Assembly (NCBI GenBank): GCA_902593735.1
Contig: CACJJL010000002.1
Span: forward strand, 1 to 64,000
Direction: 5' to 3'
Length of the DNA stretch: 64,000 nucleotides
Source of the DNA: an uncultured SAR116 cluster alpha proteobacterium
GTDB lineage: Bacteria; Pseudomonadota; Alphaproteobacteria; Puniceispirillales; Marisalimonadaceae
Positions 1-8,750 of this stretch are shown here, piece by piece. Position numbers and translations under genes: made by a program. The notes below the pieces were generated by a model. The model made no database searches, was not told where the DNA came from, and saw nothing but the letters and a program-made list of their open reading frames with translations. How positions within the stretch are numbered: position 1 is the first letter of the stretch; each line of letters begins with the position of its first letter.

Positions 1-1234
1 GTTTCACGGACCACTGACCTTTAGTTAAATCTTATTCATCCAATCATATTTAACTTCTAACGTATATCCAGATCCATAAGATTGGCCTACAGTTTTTGTT
101 GACCAACCTCCAATCGCATCAACAATATCAGAAGGACATTGGACGGCTCTAAGTCTATCTCTTAAGCTATGTCTAAAAGAATGAATTACGCAATCATCTG
201 GTATTCTTGGCTTCAGCCATTTGTTAAGTCCATTACTGGCTGAGTTAGCATTGCACTTTTCATCGTTTGCGTACCTTGGGAAAGCAAATTGGTTGTTATC
301 ACTTATGATTTTTTTTGCTGCCCATAGAGATGCTCCTACAAGAGGAATAGTTCTATTACTCCCTTTGGTCTTAAGTCGTCTCCATGGGTGATTGATAATA
401 TTTACATGAGGTATTTCTGTACTTAATATTATATCACTTGTGAGTAAACCAACTGCTTCTGATAAACGCATGCCAGTGTCACTAATTAAGGCAATTAACC
501 ACCTGTTGTCATCGTTTAAGTTTTTACATTCAGTTTGAATGTCTCTTATATTTTGAATTGGAATAGGGAGTCTAATCTTTTTCTTATTATCGTCTGGAAT
601 GAATGTCCCTGAAAATGGATTTTTCATATTAATACCAAATTCATTTACAGTGATGTTGATCACTGCGTTGATAGACGAAAATATACGTTTAACAGAAGAA
701 GTGGATAATCCTTTTTTAAATAAGAAATCTCTGTACCTTGCAGCATCAATAGACTTTAAGGAGGTGATATCTACGTCACCAAAGCATTCTATTGTATAAG
801 ATATATTTCTTAAAGCAGTTCGATGAAAAAGCTCACCTTTACCATTACCTTTTAACTTGATGTAAGTGTCTAATGCTTTACTTAGTTTTACTGTTTCTGT
901 TTTTGATTTTTGGTTATCAAGAAAACTAAGTTTTAATTCTTTGGTGTGGAACAATTCTAATCTTAGTGTGTTCCAATAAGTTTCAAGACGATCAGTTAAT
1001 TTATTAGCAGATTCTATAGCTTTTTGTTTTGACGATGTTCTTAGAGAAATTACAACTCTATTCTTATTAAATTTTGTTTTTAAGTCTGATGGCACCTGTC
1101 TTGTAAAGTAATAAATACCATTCCTTTGATATAAATAATGTGGTGATCTTGTATACATCCTTGTCTACAGCCTCCGAGCTCCTAAAAATTAATTCAAGGA
1201 ATTCAGACACTTAACCATGGTTCACGGATGTTTT
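1..1234. mobile_element. Edge of an integrated element at tRNA-Arg (partial)
   Basis: The stretch between the window edge and the 3' end of tRNA-Arg holds only a tyrosine-recombinase gene, which starts about 77 bases from the tRNA and reads away from it. Elements that insert at tRNA 3' ends usually keep their integrase next to the tRNA. The body of the element should therefore lie to the left, outside the window, and the chromosome resumes from the tRNA rightwards. The distal attachment copy cannot be seen here, so the element's size and type (prophage, island or decayed remnant) are unknown. A lone integrase remnant is also possible. Confidence 0.45.
25..1158 (-). CDS. Tyrosine-recombinase integrase
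   Basis: A 377-residue site-specific recombinase of the phage integrase family. The N-terminal ~65 residues (HYLYQRNGIYYF...VPSDL) resemble the DUF6538-type arm-binding region common in alphaproteobacterial integrases. A SAM-like core-binding domain follows at about 90-185, then the catalytic domain. All catalytic positions are visible: R231 in DTGMRLSE, a lysine at 263/265, H326-x-x-R329, W352 in GGW (the H/W position), and the nucleophile Y361 nine residues later. The protein appears intact and probably functional. It sits beside tRNA-Arg, its likely attachment site, and points into the element. The start codon is the first in-frame ATG, in the short gap after the tRNA. Confidence 0.93.
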   Translation of the reverse strand: MYTRSPHYLYQRNGIYYFTRQVPSDLKTKFNKNRVVISLRTSSKQKAIESANKLTDRLETYWNTLRLELFHTKELKLSFLDNQKSKTETVKLSKALDTYIKLKGNGKGELFHRTALRNISYTIECFGDVDITSLKSIDAARYRDFLFKKGLSTSSVKRIFSSINAVINITVNEFGINMKNPFSGTFIPDDNKKKIRLPIPIQNIRDIQTECKNLNDDNRWLIALISDTGMRLSEAVGLLTSDIILSTEIPHVNIINHPWRRLKTKGSNRTIPLVGASLWAAKKIISDNNQFAFPRYANDEKCNANSASNGLNKWLKPRIPDDCVIHSFRHSLRDRLRAVQCPSDIVDAIGGWSTKTVGQSYGSGYTLEVKYDWMNKI

Positions 1235-1311
1235 TGGTGCGCTCGAGAGGATTCGAACCCCTGACCCCTAGATTCGTAGTCTAGTGCTCTATCCAGCTGA
1301 GCTACGAGCGC
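1235..1311 (-). tRNA. tRNA-Arg (anticodon ACG)
   Basis: Read on the minus strand, this folds as a complete tRNA. The acceptor stem is GCGCTCG/CGAGCGC, the D arm GCTC...GAGC, and the anticodon stem CTAGA/TCTAG with loop CTACGAA giving anticodon ACG. The T arm contains GGTTCGAAT. Discriminator A is followed by a genome-encoded CCA at 1235-1237. ACG is read as ICG after deamination of A34 and decodes CGU/CGC/CGA. The gene is intact although an integrase starts just past its 3' end, as expected if the element restored the tRNA on insertion. Confidence 0.96.
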
Positions 1312-1704
1312 ATTGTTTTTAATGGCTTTATTAACTTTGGTTTTGGCTATTTGATTCGACATTAATTAGCACTATTAAATACTTCAATTTAATTAAAAAA
1401 ACCACCAAATACCTCTTCATATATCACAATTTACTTATTTCTCTAACAATTGAATAAACAAAAACTATATAATCCAATTTAATACCAACTTATCTAAAAA
1501 GATAATTAATTATAATTGATAATATTTTTTAATTATATTATGAATGATTTTTTATGTTGCTATTCTGTTATAGCCACTGAGTCATAAAGTAAACAATTAT
1601 AATATTTGTTTCTATATAAAAAATGGACTTGGTTACAAGAGAGGACATTGATTTTTTAATAATATTATTAATTGAAGATCATTTTTGATATATGGGGTAA
1701 ATAA
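1312..1704. other. Non-coding AT-rich spacer
   Basis: About 390 bases of very AT-rich sequence between the tRNA-Arg 5' end and the first secreted-protein gene. It must carry the tRNA promoter (minus strand) and the promoter of the 1705 gene (plus strand). I see no convincing -35/-10 pair, no structured RNA and no open frame with coding character. Confidence 0.5.
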
Positions 1705-2124
1705 ATGTTTAAATTAACTACCATTGTATTGAGTTTTTTTCTTTCGAACTCATTATCAGCCGATACATTAAATTGTAATTTTACAGAATATAATGGCACA
1801 TTTAGACTTAACGTTGCAAAAGAATGGGTGCCTGAATTTCAATCTCACTTAATAGAAGATAGAAATGCAACTTATATCACTAAGAGAAATCTAAAAGGAG
1901 AGGTTACTTTAAATAACAGTGATAAAATTAAATGGAATTATAAACATAATCAAAAAATAAAACTTAATTCGGGTGGTGTTGATTATATGCCTTCAAACTA
2001 TGAGTTTATTTTTTTTAAAACTAATAAAAAAGTTGCTGCTTCAGTCACCTTCCCAGCTCATACATGGATACCAATAGATAATATATGGGGAAAATGCGAA
2101 CACTTAATTAAATCAGGAAATTAA
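1705..2124 (+). CDS. Small secreted protein of unknown function
   Basis: I do not recognise a family. The 139-residue protein begins with a Sec-type signal peptide (FKLTTIVLSFFLSNSLSA, cleavage near residue 18-19). It has one cysteine near the start of the mature chain and one near the C-terminus (GKCEHL), which could form a disulfide. A hydrophobic YEFIFF strand lies near residue 90. It is followed 70 bases later by another small secreted protein with the same layout: early Cys, an EW/SW-x-P motif, an aromatic FIFF/IIFF strand and a late KC. The two may be diverged paralogues. Likely periplasmic or exported. ATG start with a weak upstream purine stretch. Confidence 0.7.
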   Translation: MFKLTTIVLSFFLSNSLSADTLNCNFTEYNGTFRLNVAKEWVPEFQSHLIEDRNATYITKRNLKGEVTLNNSDKIKWNYKHNQKIKLNSGGVDYMPSNYEFIFFKTNKKVAASVTFPAHTWIPIDNIWGKCEHLIKSGN

Positions 2125-2193
2125 GTTTAAAATATTGATTGTAAGGTGATTTAATATCAATGTTTTATTTATATTAAATAAGGAGATATTTAG

Positions 2194-2592
2194 ATGAAGA
2201 AGGTAACTTTTTTTTGTTTAATATCATTGCTTTATAGTAGTTCAGCTTTCTCTGAGTATAAACAACATTTATGTGAAAGAAAAAGTATTGATATTGCTGG
2301 TTTTAAAGATATCTCAACAGCAGAAAGTTGGCATCCTAAAACATTTACCATTAAAACTAATATAGAGAATAAAACAGCATCTAAGAATAATAAAGTTGTA
2401 GATTTATGGATAAGAAATGATAATAAAAGAATGGAAGCTCGTTTTAAAAAAATGATGGAAGGAGGTTTTAAAAAAATTTATATTATTTTTTTTCTTCCGA
2501 ATGGTGAAATTCATACGGAATTAAGTGATACAGGTGGCTATAAAAGTGCAGGAGGAGCTGTTTATAAATGTAGTGGGTGGACAAAAAAATAA
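2194..2592 (+). CDS. Small secreted protein of unknown function
   Basis: A 132-residue protein with a clear signal peptide (KKVTFFCLISLLYSSSAFS, cleavage near residue 20) and a good ribosome site (aaggagat) eight bases before ATG. The mature part has a Cys near its N-terminus (HLCERK) and a Cys near its C-terminus (YKCSGW), an ESWHPKTF segment and a hydrophobic IYIIFF strand. It parallels the gene just upstream, which has EWVPEF and YEFIFF at matching relative positions. Probably periplasmic. Function unknown. The pair is probably one transcription unit. Confidence 0.72.
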   Translation: MKKVTFFCLISLLYSSSAFSEYKQHLCERKSIDIAGFKDISTAESWHPKTFTIKTNIENKTASKNNKVVDLWIRNDNKRMEARFKKMMEGGFKKIYIIFFLPNGEIHTELSDTGGYKSAGGAVYKCSGWTKK

Positions 2593-2779
2593 CTTCGTTA
2601 ATCAAATAAATTTTTAAGTATATTTCTAGATATAAGTTTTCTTATAATGTATATTTAAATGTATTTAATTAACAGTCTTAACTATGGTTTGAAAAGTTTA
2701 TATATATTACTAATTATAGACTATTAAACTTAGTACTAAGTAGAAATTTTTATATATAAAATTAAATATTCAATTCTGG

Positions 2780-3430
2780 TTATTGATCACTGTTAACTTT
2801 ATGAAATGTCATATTCATACTAAAAGATCTTCTTTCGCCTTTAGTTTGAAATGGGTACACACAGTGAAACAGGTAATTTGGAAATACATAAAAATCGCCT
2901 ACCCTTGGTTTAATAAGCATATTAGCTACGCCATAATGATTATTAACCCCATAAGAAAAGTTTATGTGACCATTTGCAGGATAATGATCTTTATAATCAT
3001 CTTCCCATTCTTGGTTAATTTTATCGGGTAAACTTAAATATCCAACACAGGAAAGTGTACAGTTATTATGGATATGTAGAGGATTATATTCATTTTCAAA
3101 TTGTCTTACAAACCATGCGTTGAGAATATTCAAATTATAACTATCATTTTTAGATGGTTTTTCTTGTCCAAAAGAGTTTCTATCAAGGCTATAACTATGA
3201 TATTCGCCAAGAAATTTTACCAGCGACTGACCAGCATAATTTTTAATATCATCCGTAAATTTAAGTTCTTGTCTAACTTTTCCAACTAATTTATCTGAGA
3301 AGTCTTCTAATTTTTCATTCATCATAGAATTTAATGTTTCAACAACTTCTTGATCCATTTTATAATAGCCAATTGTTGGTCCGAATGGAGTTAAAAATTC
3401 TTTGTTATTTTTTGGTTCATATATAGGCAT
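2780..3430 (-). CDS. Putative 2OG-Fe(II) oxygenase (TIGR02466-like)
   Basis: A 216-residue protein resembling the short 2-oxoglutarate/Fe(II)-dependent oxygenase-like family often annotated TIGR02466. Visible features are the HIHNN segment (HxH, probable metal ligands) near residue 120, the distal FHCVYPF histidine near residue 189, and ERRSFSMNM with the arginine expected to hold the 2OG carboxylate. The double-stranded beta-helix order His...His...Arg is preserved. The substrate is unknown; family members are often found in marine bacteria and phages. It is transcribed towards the secreted-protein genes and away from the GT61 gene. Confidence 0.7.
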   Translation of the reverse strand: MPIYEPKNNKEFLTPFGPTIGYYKMDQEVVETLNSMMNEKLEDFSDKLVGKVRQELKFTDDIKNYAGQSLVKFLGEYHSYSLDRNSFGQEKPSKNDSYNLNILNAWFVRQFENEYNPLHIHNNCTLSCVGYLSLPDKINQEWEDDYKDHYPANGHINFSYGVNNHYGVANMLIKPRVGDFYVFPNYLFHCVYPFQTKGERRSFSMNMTFHKVNSDQ

Positions 3431-3687
3431 AAGTTAATAACCTCTTTTAAAAACATAATTAAAGAAAATAATTTAAATTATTTATAATGTAAATCTTATT
3501 AAATTAAATTAAATTACTTTTCTATATTATTATAATAATTTTATATTAAAATCTATCAATAAAAAAAGCTTAATTTTAACTAAACTTGAACATTATTTAC
3601 TTTTTCGAAAAAGTAGTTATTAATTAATTTAAACTATAACCTCTACAACTTACAAAATGTTTATTATAAGTTTATCGTCGTGAATAA

Positions 3688-4782
3688 ATGGAAAACAAAA
3701 ACACCAAAAAATTAAAAGTTCACTTTGATCCATCACAGATTTTTGAAATTGTTGAATTATCCACATATTTTCAAAATAGATTTTCCTCAGAGCCAATTCT
3801 ATCATCAACTAGAAGTAATCCTTCATACAATATACAAAAATCTCTTAAGAAGAGAAATATAGTTAGAAGAAGACCGTTTTTATATAAAATTCAAAATGCT
3901 TCTCTATACGGACATTCAAATCTTATTTCAACGGATAAAAATGAAACAGCATTTTTAGGTTTAGTTTTTAATCTTAATCCTCACAAAATTTTTGGTGGGC
4001 AAGTGAATGAATTTAAATCTGATGAGCAAGGTATAACTGTTAATTACAACGAAGTCTTAAATTTTGAAAAAGGTTTATTTATTGGTGGCAGCGAAAATTT
4101 TGGTCACTGGTTATTTAATTGTTTAGGTAGATTAAATTACTTAACTGAATTAGAAAGAAATATTCCTATAATTGTCCATGATTATATGCCTGAAAGATTT
4201 TTTGAATGTATTCGATACTTCTCTTTAAATCCAATAATAAAAGTTCCTAAAGATACTTTATGTATCTTTAAAGAAATTTTTGTTGGAACAACTACTTGGT
4301 ACGTGGATGAAAAACAAACTTATTGGTGGAATGAAAATACTGTAAATTTTCTACACGATAATTTTACCAAAAATAAAAAATGTAAAGCTGAAAGATTAAT
4401 TTTCTTATCCCGTCAAAATACAAATTGGAGACAAATTTCTAACGAAAAAAATGTTTGTGAAAGATTATTGTCATTAAATTTTGAAATAATTAAGATTGAA
4501 GATTTATCAATCGAAAAACAAATTAATTTAGCATTAGAAGCTAAGACGATAATAGCACCTCTAGGTGCAAGTTCCTGTACTTTTATTTTTGGGAAAAACT
4601 CAACTAAATGTGTTACGATAGCACCAAATATTTGTTCACCAATGTTTGTTTCTGAACTATATTGTGGTCCATTGAATCTTCCTCATAAATGGGTTATAGG
4701 TAAAAACATTATAGGTAACAAAACATCTATAAATTCAGATTATTCAATACCTGATGATTTTAATTGGGAAGAATTTATTTGA
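3688..4782 (+). CDS. Glycosyltransferase family 61 (DUF563) protein
   Basis: A 364-residue cytosolic glycosyltransferase-like protein. The DUF563 core starts near residue 130 (GGSENFGHWLFNCLGRL; the N/GHW...L..L segment is typical). It continues to RLIFLSRQ near residue 235 and to the APLGASSCTFIFGK region near residue 290, where this family has its 'GA.l.n..F' block. The most likely role is adding a sugar to a surface polysaccharide or lipid carrier. No partner polysaccharide genes are adjacent, so the acceptor and donor are unknown. Confidence 0.78.
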   Translation: MENKNTKKLKVHFDPSQIFEIVELSTYFQNRFSSEPILSSTRSNPSYNIQKSLKKRNIVRRRPFLYKIQNASLYGHSNLISTDKNETAFLGLVFNLNPHKIFGGQVNEFKSDEQGITVNYNEVLNFEKGLFIGGSENFGHWLFNCLGRLNYLTELERNIPIIVHDYMPERFFECIRYFSLNPIIKVPKDTLCIFKEIFVGTTTWYVDEKQTYWWNENTVNFLHDNFTKNKKCKAERLIFLSRQNTNWRQISNEKNVCERLLSLNFEIIKIEDLSIEKQINLALEAKTIIAPLGASSCTFIFGKNSTKCVTIAPNICSPMFVSELYCGPLNLPHKWVIGKNIIGNKTSINSDYSIPDDFNWEEFI

Positions 4783-4896
4783 AATGTGTTCTTTATAATT
4801 AAATAATACTTGTATTTAAAAAAAATATGCTTTTGTCAGAAAAAATATGATGTATATTATATAAATAAAATAAATTTACTATTTTGATAATCGCAT

Positions 4897-5388
4897 ATGA
4901 ATACTCCAAGCATATATGATAAATCTTTTCCAGTTTCCTGGGAAGAAATTCACAGGAATAGCAAAGCTTTAGCGTGGAGACTTTCAGAAACAAAACCATG
5001 CAAAGGAATTATAGCTGTTACAAGAGGTGGCCTTGTACCTGCAGCTATAGTTGCAAGAGAGTTAGATATTCGATTAATAGATACCTTCTGCGTACTTTCT
5101 TATAACCAAAAAACTAAGGGTGATATACAAGTCTTAAAGGAATCTAGTGTTGCTAATAATGGTGAAGGATGGTTAATTGTAGATGATTTAGTTGACACTG
5201 GTGAAACTATTAAAGCTATAAGATCTAGTTTGCCTAATGCTCATTATGCAACAGTTTATGCTAAGCCAAGTGGTAGGAAGCAAGTTGATACATTTATAAC
5301 AGAAGTTTCTCAAGACACGTGGATATATTTTCCTTGGGATATGGAAATGAAACCAGCTCCCACAATTTCCGAGCGAACGCAAAAATAA
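4897..5388 (+). CDS. gpt: Xanthine(-guanine) phosphoribosyltransferase
   Basis: A 163-residue type I phosphoribosyltransferase. The PRPP-binding signature is visible as [13 protein letters not shown] near residue 90, and the pyrophosphate loop as [10 protein letters not shown] near residue 40. Length and the N-terminal '[16 protein letters not shown]' segment match the Gpt/XGPRT family rather than Hpt. It salvages xanthine or guanine to the nucleotide. It lies upstream of rpmH on the same strand but is separated by a probable rpmH promoter. Confidence 0.87.
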   Translation: MNTPSIYDKSFPVSWEEIHRNSKALAWRLSETKPCKGIIAVTRGGLVPAAIVARELDIRLIDTFCVLSYNQKTKGDIQVLKESSVANNGEGWLIVDDLVDTGETIKAIRSSLPNAHYATVYAKPSGRKQVDTFITEVSQDTWIYFPWDMEMKPAPTISERTQK

Positions 5389-5393
5389 TCATA

Positions 5394-5422
5394 TTGACTA
5401 ACTAATGCAAAGGGTCTAGAAA
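5394..5422 (+). promoter_or_regulatory. Candidate sigma-70 promoter for rpmH
   Basis: TTGACT (5394-5399, five of six consensus bases) and TAGAAA (5417-5422, four of six) are separated by exactly 17 bases. They sit 40-70 bases upstream of the rpmH start, in the gap after gpt. A small inverted repeat (CTGTAT-AAA-ATACAG, 5442-5456) lies in the predicted leader just before the start codon. Seen in the sequence only; transcription is inferred. Confidence 0.4.
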
Positions 5423-5463
5423 CATTAATTTAGATAAGGGGCTGTATAAAATACAGATATAAA

Positions 5464-5598
5464 ATGAAACGTACATTTCAACCGAGTAATCTAGTAAGAA
5501 AAAGAAGACACGGATATAGATCTAGAATGTCTACTGTTGGTGGTAGAAATATAATACGTAACAGGAGAGCTAAGGGAAGAAAAAAACTCTCAGCATAA
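5464..5598 (+). CDS. rpmH: Ribosomal protein bL34
   Basis: A 44-residue basic protein starting [17 protein letters not shown] and ending [10 protein letters not shown], a full-length match in pattern to bL34 of the large ribosomal subunit. It is the first gene of the conserved rpmH-rnpA-yidD-yidC run. There is no strong Shine-Dalgarno; a 6-base inverted repeat ends seven bases before the ATG. Confidence 0.95.
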   Translation: MKRTFQPSNLVRKRRHGYRSRMSTVGGRNIIRNRRAKGRKKLSA

Positions 5599-5652
5599 AT
5601 CCTCTTATTCTTATCCATGGCTTTTTAATCACATTGCTTATGAGTTAGTAAA

Positions 5653-5991
5653 ATGAAACTTGTAACTTTAAAAAAGAGAAAAGATTTTATTTTATCAAAC
5701 AAGCACGGAAAGAAATTTATTTGTAAACATTTTATTTTGCAAGAGTATTTAAAACTAGATAAGTCAGATAAAGGCCTGACATTTGGTTTTACTGCAACAA
5801 AAAGAATTGGTAATGCAGTTAAAAGAAATAGAGCAAAAAGAATAATGAAAGCATTAATTTCGAGTTTATTTTTAGAAAATAAAATTTTGTTTAAAGAGAA
5901 TTATAGTTATGTTTTAATAGCAAAGGACTCAATTTTAAAGGCTTCTTTTTTTGACATGCATAATCAATTGAAAGAATGTTTGAATAAATGA
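5653..5991 (+). CDS. rnpA: Ribonuclease P protein component
   Basis: A 112-residue basic protein that assists RNase P RNA in maturing tRNA 5' ends. The signature KRIGNAVKRNRAKRIMKAL (containing the RNR motif) is at about residues 57-75, and the N-terminal KKRKDF stretch is typical. It sits 54 bases after rpmH and overlaps the start of yidD by four bases (ATGA), so translational coupling is likely. Confidence 0.94.
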   Translation: MKLVTLKKRKDFILSNKHGKKFICKHFILQEYLKLDKSDKGLTFGFTATKRIGNAVKRNRAKRIMKALISSLFLENKILFKENYSYVLIAKDSILKASFFDMHNQLKECLNK

Positions 5992-6215
5992 TGATCAAAA
6001 GATTTTCAATATTTTTTTCAATTATCCTAATTGACTTTTACAAGTACATTATTTCACCTTTGTTAGGAAATAATTGCAGATACTTACCAACTTGTTCAGA
6101 ATATACAAAAGATTCGATTGTAAAATTTGGTTTAACTAAGGGAATTTGGTTAGGTTTAAAAAGAATAATAAAATGTCATCCATGGGGAAAAAATGGACAT
6201 GATCCCATAAAATGA
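5988..6215 (+). CDS. yidD: Membrane protein insertion efficiency factor
   Basis: A 75-residue protein with the family hallmarks: N-terminal hydrophobic/amphipathic helix, YKYIISPLLGNNCRYLPTCSEYT (the P-x-C-R-Y-x-P-T-C-S-x-Y block), and a C-terminal RIIKCHPWGKNGHDPI. It assists YidC-dependent membrane protein insertion. The start overlaps the rnpA stop (ATGA), and yidC follows after 85 bases. Confidence 0.94.
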   Translation: MMIKRFSIFFSIILIDFYKYIISPLLGNNCRYLPTCSEYTKDSIVKFGLTKGIWLGLKRIIKCHPWGKNGHDPIK

Positions 6216-6300
6216 ATATAAATTTCATTTCTTTTATTCACAAATAGTTTAGGTTAACTTGTCCAAAAAAATATATTAAAATTTTTATAAGCGAGAAAAA

Positions 6301-8025
6301 ATGAACCCAGAAACGAGAAATTTAGTTGCAGCAATTTGCTTATCTATGGCTGTACTTATAGGTTATCAAATATTATTTGTTGATCCCAAGAAAGATTTAT
6401 ACCAACAAGAAAATATTACAAAAGAAAATAATGACACCTCAAACATTCCTCTGCCTGAAAATGTAGGTAGTGGAATTACTACATCAGACAATAGTGCAAC
6501 AACTGATCAAAACAAAACAGTTCCAAGAATTTCAATGGAAAGCAAAGAGGTATCCGGATCCATTTCATTAAGAGGTGCAAGAATTGATGATGTTACTTTA
6601 ACACAGTATCGCGAAACGCTCGAGCCAGAGAGTGATTTAATTAAATTGTTATTAAAGTCTAATAGTAGGACACCATATTTTGTTGAATTTGGATGGAGTA
6701 GCCCTGATGGGATTAAAGTCCCTAATGGTAAAACGTTATGGCAATCATCAAGTAATCTTTTAACACCTGACAATACAGTCACATTAAAATGGAATAATGG
6801 CCAAGGAATAATTTTTTATCAAGATATTAGTATTGACAATACTTTTATGATTACTGTTAATCAAAGGGTAGAAAATAGTTCTACTAGGTCAGTTACTTTA
6901 TATCCATACGGTTTAATTAGAAGAGCTGGTGAACCAAATACAATTGATTTTTTCGTATTACATGAGGGTCCTCTTGGAGTTTTTGATAGAACATTGTCTG
7001 AACAAAGTTATAGCGATTTAACAGAGGCTGGGAAAAAAGGTATTAATATAAAGCCAAATGAATCAGGAGGTTGGATAGGATTGACTGACAAATATTGGAT
7101 GACAGCTTTACTACCTGATCAAAAACAGAAATATAATTTTACGTTTAGAAAATTAAGCTCAAACGGTGGTCAATATCAAACTGACTTTTTAGGAAATGCT
7201 ATAACTATTTCTGCGAACTCTAAGGGTGAGTTTCTATCAAGGACGTTTGCAGGAGCAAAAAGATTGGCTTTGTTTGATAATTATGAACAAAAATTTAATA
7301 TTCAACATTTTGACTTGGCCATTGATTTTGGTTGGTTTTATTTTTTAACGAAACCTTTCTTTTATGCTTTATCTTGGGCAAATGATTACTTAGGTAATTT
7401 TGGATTAGCAATTTTAGCTATAACAGTAATTGTTAAATTATTATTCTTTCCATTAGCAAATAAATCTTACAAGAGCATGGCTAAAATGAGAGTGCTAACA
7501 CCTCAGATTCAAAAATTGAGAGAAAGAGTTGGTGACGATCGACAAAAATTAAACCAAGAAATGATGAATCTTTATAAAAAAGAAAAAGTGAATCCTGCGG
7601 CTGGATGTTTGCCAATTTTAGTTCAGATTCCTGTGTTCTTTGCTCTTTATAAGGTTTTATTTGTTTCAATTGAAATGAGGCAAACACCTTTTTTTGGTTG
7701 GATTAAAGATTTGTCTGTTCAAGATCCAACCAGTATTTTTAACCTATTTGGTCTGCTTCCTTATAGTACATCATTTTTACCAGACTTTTTAAATATTGGT
7801 ATTTGGCCATTGTTAATGGGTGTGACCATGTTTTTACAGCAAAGACTAAACCCAACTCCACCGGACCCTATACAAGCAAAAATATTTGCATGGATGCCAG
7901 TTGCATTTACATTTTTATTAGCAACTTTCCCTGCTGGTTTAGTAATATATTGGACATGGAATAATCTGCTTTCAATATGTCAGCAATGGGTAATTATGAA
8001 TAGGATGAACAAAGAGTCAAAATAA
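6301..8025 (+). CDS. yidC: Membrane protein insertase YidC
   Basis: A 574-residue inner-membrane insertase of the Gram-negative type. It has one N-terminal membrane helix (residues ~8-26), a large periplasmic beta-domain (~60-330), then a five-helix conserved core. The core contains the helix before FPLANKSYKSMAKM, the cytoplasmic coiled region, GCLPILVQIPVFFALYKVL, and the last helix pair ending in WTWNNLLSICQQW. Length is normal for alphaproteobacteria. It probably shares a transcript with engB, which starts two bases after the yidC stop. Confidence 0.96.
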   Translation: MNPETRNLVAAICLSMAVLIGYQILFVDPKKDLYQQENITKENNDTSNIPLPENVGSGITTSDNSATTDQNKTVPRISMESKEVSGSISLRGARIDDVTLTQYRETLEPESDLIKLLLKSNSRTPYFVEFGWSSPDGIKVPNGKTLWQSSSNLLTPDNTVTLKWNNGQGIIFYQDISIDNTFMITVNQRVENSSTRSVTLYPYGLIRRAGEPNTIDFFVLHEGPLGVFDRTLSEQSYSDLTEAGKKGINIKPNESGGWIGLTDKYWMTALLPDQKQKYNFTFRKLSSNGGQYQTDFLGNAITISANSKGEFLSRTFAGAKRLALFDNYEQKFNIQHFDLAIDFGWFYFLTKPFFYALSWANDYLGNFGLAILAITVIVKLLFFPLANKSYKSMAKMRVLTPQIQKLRERVGDDRQKLNQEMMNLYKKEKVNPAAGCLPILVQIPVFFALYKVLFVSIEMRQTPFFGWIKDLSVQDPTSIFNLFGLLPYSTSFLPDFLNIGIWPLLMGVTMFLQQRLNPTPPDPIQAKIFAWMPVAFTFLLATFPAGLVIYWTWNNLLSICQQWVIMNRMNKESK

Positions 8026-8027
8026 AG

Positions 8028-8675
8028 TTGGATGCAATCTTGTTATATGATGATCTTGAAATTGAAAAAGCTAGAAAAATATTTTCAGGGGAATGTAAAT
8101 TCATAGCTGCTGCTCTCGATATTAATGTTCTACCTCTTCAAAAAGGGAATGAGGTAGCATTTGCAGGAAGATCTAACGTTGGTAAAAGCTCACTTGTTAA
8201 TGCCCTTACAAATAGAAAAACCTTAGCTAGAACCAGCCAAACACCAGGAAGAACAAGACAATTGATATTTTTTGACCTTGTTTATCAAACCAAAAGGCTT
8301 ACACTAGTCGATCTGCCTGGTTATGGTTATGCAAAGGCACCAAAGAAGGATATACTATCATGGACATCTCTTACATTAAAGTATTTAAAAGGTAGACCTA
8401 CTCTAAGAACTGTATGTTTGTTAATTGATAGTAGGCGAGGAATTGGAGATTTAGATATAACTATAATGAAAGAACTTGATAAAGCTGCAGTAAGTTGGGT
8501 TTTAGTTCTTACAAAAATTGATAAATTGAGTGATAAAGAAATTATAAAAGTGAAAGACAATTCTAATAAAATTATTTCTAGATATACAGCTGCCTTCCCA
8601 GAAATAATGGTCACTTCAAGTTTCAAAAATAATGGTATTGGAATGCTGAGAACATATTTAGCAAGCTTTGCATAA
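8028..8675 (+). CDS. engB: Ribosome biogenesis GTPase YsxC/EngB
   Basis: A 215-residue GTPase needed for large-subunit assembly. The G motifs are in order: GRSNVGKSS (P-loop), the SQTPGRTR switch region, DLPGYGYAK (DxxG) and LTKIDKL (TKxD). The start is TTG at 8028, two bases after yidC. An ATG start is not available ahead of the conserved N-terminus, and the tight junction supports the TTG choice. Confidence 0.94.
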   Translation: MDAILLYDDLEIEKARKIFSGECKFIAAALDINVLPLQKGNEVAFAGRSNVGKSSLVNALTNRKTLARTSQTPGRTRQLIFFDLVYQTKRLTLVDLPGYGYAKAPKKDILSWTSLTLKYLKGRPTLRTVCLLIDSRRGIGDLDITIMKELDKAAVSWVLVLTKIDKLSDKEIIKVKDNSNKIISRYTAAFPEIMVTSSFKNNGIGMLRTYLASFA

Positions 8676-8750
8676 AAAAAGATAAAATAATAATTAAATT
8701 CAAAAATATATGATAATAATAGTAATATAACATTTTACACGGTTAAAGTA

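Noticed and set aside
3-1228. Eight-base repeat TTCACGGA at 3-10 and 1221-1228 flanking the integrase gene
   Set aside because: Too short to call an attachment repeat; it may be chance. The expected distal att copy should contain tRNA 3' sequence.
5442-5456. Inverted repeat before rpmH as a terminator
   Set aside because: Six-base stem with no T-run; it lies in the predicted rpmH leader, so at most a leader structure.
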